In this document: piece after piece, positions 5,861-7,284 of the stretch
How the letters are laid out: each line of letters starts with the position of its first letter
Numbering within the stretch: position 1 is the stretch's first letter
From: Spirochaetia bacterium
Lineage (GTDB): Bacteria > Spirochaetota > Spirochaetia > Sphaerochaetales > Sphaerochaetaceae
DNA: 7,284 nucleotides
Assembly (NCBI GenBank): GCA_009929055.1
Contig: SABI01000121.1
Location: forward strand, 1 to 7,284
Direction: 5' to 3'
Made by a program: the position numbers and the translations under genes
Notes under the pieces: model-generated
The model's input: only the letters and a program-made list of their open reading frames with translations
Database searches by the model: none
Told to the model about the DNA's origin: nothing

Positions 5861-5907
5861 CTTTTTTAAATCTATAGAAAAATAGTAACTTATCCTACAC
5901 TCCCTTT
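5861..5907. terminator. Oligo-T tracts between convergent genes
   Basis: For the plus-strand gene, T6 at 5862-5867 and CCCTTTTTATTT at about 5902-5913 follow its stop. For the minus-strand recombinase, the A5 run at 5878-5882 gives a T5 tract 26-30 nt past its stop. No GC-rich hairpin accompanies them, as is usual for archaeal termination. The assignment rests on position and base composition. Confidence 0.4.
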
Positions 5908-7119
5908 TTATTTCCCCTTACTTCCAGCAACAGCAAGTAAGAATTGAGGATCACCCATTATCTTCTCTCTCAGATAACTTGCGAGTAATTCAGCTGCATC
6001 TCTTGTAGCTGCTGTTAACGGAGCTCCGCACACCTCACAAAGATCCATTGTCGGCCCGTTCACATGCCCGCATTCTTTACATTGGATGGGTTTGAGCTGC
6101 CTCTTCTTTGGCTCCTCCTCCTCATCAATATCAATCCCGTTGAGAATGGCCATACTCCTCTCCAAATCGTTGTTCGTGAGATGTTGGTATGTTGCAAGCA
6201 TGTTTGTATTCACATCTCCCCAGCAGATCAGTTTGATCTGACTCTCCGGAAGCGGGGGTTTTGCCTGGAGAAGATGTGTGATCCGTGAGTGTCTGAAAAG
6301 ATGCGGCCATACATCCTTCTGGATTCCGGCCCTCTTGGCAATTTCTCTCATCTGTTTGGCAATGGCCGCCCTTGTCATAGGTTTTTTACTTCGATTGATA
6401 AATACTAAATTATCCGGATCTTTTACTCCAGGGTATTCATTTATCCATTGAGCATAGTAGGGCTTGGAAACAACAAGAGGGATATACCGAGGTTTACCGG
6501 TTTTTTCATTTGTGTTGATCGTACAGAATTTATCCGTTATCTTCACATCACGGAATCTCAGATTACCGATCTCTCCAACCCTCAGAGCTCCTTCATACAT
6601 TATCCAGAACATGGCTCGATCCCTGGCAGTATGGCAGCTCCCTAAGAAAGACCCTATCTCATCCTCAGTAAGAATATCATCAGCTGTTACTGTATATCTA
6701 TCATAGGCCGGTGTTTTGATTGCATTGAGTTTGCGGAGATCAAGAGAGATCCGGTCATTCTCAGCAAGCCAAATGAACATTCTCTTTGCCATACGTACAC
6801 GATCTGCAAAGGTATTCTTAGAATATCTTAGGGTTCCGTCTGGTTTTCTGGCGTTCTGGATCTTGTTGGGTATGGATTGGATATCAACTAAGGTACATTG
6901 GAGATAAGAGGGGTGAAAATCAAAGTTCCCGACCAACATAATAATCAGTTTGTAATATCTTCCTGGAGAGAGGTTTGCAGATACTTCTGCCATATATTGA
7001 TCAATCAGTTCTTTATCGGTTATAGTTATTTTTCCAGATGCCAAGGCAGCCGATAGATGATCCTTGGCCATCCTATAGTAATACTCAGGGGGGTTGTAGA
7101 AATTAATATTTTTAGACAT
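5908..7119 (-). CDS. Tyrosine recombinase/integrase with C-terminal zinc ribbon
   Basis: 403 aa. The N-terminal ~140 residues form a SAM-like core-binding domain (YSKNTFADRVRMAKRMFIWL). The catalytic domain shows R180 (GALRVGEIGNL), K206 in the beta-hairpin (NEKTGKPRYIPL), H273 and R276 (HLFRHSRITHLL), W300 in the place of the usual second histidine (ICWGDVNTNM; Cre also has Trp here), and nucleophile Y311 (LATYQHL). The catalytic set is complete, so it should cut and rejoin DNA, integrating or excising the element. Past an acidic linker (IDEEEEPKKR) lies a zinc ribbon with C347, C350, C361 and C364, then a helical tail. Such a ribbon is an addition to the basic XerA fold and may mediate DNA or protein contacts. 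ATG at 7117-7119 has no strong ribosome site, fitting a leaderless mRNA. Confidence 0.95.
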   Translation of the reverse strand: MSKNINFYNPPEYYYRMAKDHLSAALASGKITITDKELIDQYMAEVSANLSPGRYYKLIIMLVGNFDFHPSYLQCTLVDIQSIPNKIQNARKPDGTLRYSKNTFADRVRMAKRMFIWLAENDRISLDLRKLNAIKTPAYDRYTVTADDILTEDEIGSFLGSCHTARDRAMFWIMYEGALRVGEIGNLRFRDVKITDKFCTINTNEKTGKPRYIPLVVSKPYYAQWINEYPGVKDPDNLVFINRSKKPMTRAAIAKQMREIAKRAGIQKDVWPHLFRHSRITHLLQAKPPLPESQIKLICWGDVNTNMLATYQHLTNNDLERSMAILNGIDIDEEEEPKKRQLKPIQCKECGHVNGPTMDLCEVCGAPLTAATRDAAELLASYLREKIMGDPQFLLAVAGSKGK

Positions 7120-7144
7120 TATAATTGATCGTTTGCCGAAATTC

Positions 7145-7163
7145 TATTTAAATTTAGTGCCCC
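7145..7163 (-). promoter_or_regulatory. Recombinase promoter: TATA box beside a GGGGCAC motif
   Basis: On the minus strand TTTAAATA (plus 7145-7152), a perfect archaeal TATA consensus, is centred about 30 nt before the recombinase ATG, so the transcript should be leaderless. Four bases upstream is GGGGCAC (7157-7163), seven of the eight bases of the array-2 site. If the array-binding protein also recognises it, transcription of the recombinase would be tied to replication control. Confidence 0.6.
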
Positions 7164-7284
7164 AGCAACGAACATTAAGTTAGTTTCCCTCTCGCAGCAC
7201 TGTTTTTTTGATATTTTTTGCAGAATCACCATCTATAATCGTTCAGGATCTTTACCGTTTCTTTTACCCTTTTCTCTAACTGTT
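7164..7284. other. Intergenic stretch at the window edge, no gene supported
   Basis: Nothing firmly assignable. T7 and T6 tracts lie at about 7202-7218 on the plus strand. On the minus strand a frame open from the window edge ends at a TAG at 7233-7235 with a Lys/Arg-rich end (KGKRNGKDPERL). This could be the last 16 residues of an upstream gene but is too short to call. No tRNA or attachment site is recognisable here. Confidence 0.3.

Noticed and set aside
7119..7232. 37-codon minus-strand frame ending one base into the recombinase start
   Set aside because: It contains the TATA box of the recombinase, has no ribosome site and no recognisable motif.

Overview
The window looks like part of an integrated mobile element (plasmid or virus) in an archaeon. 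The lineage is most likely methanogenic Euryarchaeota such as Methanomicrobiales, but the genus is an inference. Archaeal signs are TATA boxes of the TTTAAATA / TTTATAAT type placed about 30 nt before start codons (leaderless or nearly leaderless mRNAs), GGAGG/GAGGTGA-type Shine-Dalgarno sites inside the operon, and ribbon-helix-helix and zinc-ribbon proteins of the kind common in archaeal elements.

Layout: bases 1 to about 2010 hold no convincing protein gene. This stretch is built from layered repeats: a ~120-bp repeat (1-125 and 652-770), a dispersed and partly tandem ~58-bp repeat family, and two tandem modules (980-1542 and 1563-2025). Each module carries a 79-bp leader followed by an array of six short sites arranged as three inverted pairs. 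The first array uses the core AGTGCAC at all six sites. The second uses AGGGGCAC at all six. The gaps inside the three pairs (113, 15 and 8 bp) are the same in both arrays. A site pair at the end of the second array contains the stop codon of the replication gene.

Bases 2013-5184 hold a tightly packed five-gene operon on the minus strand. Read in transcription order it encodes a 56-aa ribbon-helix-helix (RHH) protein, a 77-aa unknown, a 123-aa protein with a winged-helix-like end, a 152-aa basic protein, and a 649-aa D5/P4-family SF3 primase-helicase. Gene junctions overlap by 4-7 bp or are separated by 1 bp. A 69-bp intergenic region with one shared TATA element separates this operon from a divergent gene (5254-5850, plus) for an RHH plus zinc-ribbon plus helical protein. 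Convergent to that gene is a 403-aa tyrosine recombinase (5908-7119, minus) with a C-terminal zinc ribbon and its own TATA box.

Reading of the whole: the operon and its terminal site array form a replication module, the divergent RHH pair is probably the regulatory switch, and the recombinase integrates the element. The most notable feature is the pair of paralogous arrays whose recognition sequence has changed at every site while geometry and the 83-bp loop were kept. This suggests two related but orthogonal replication (or recombination) systems placed side by side. No RNA gene, CRISPR array or insertion sequence was recognised.
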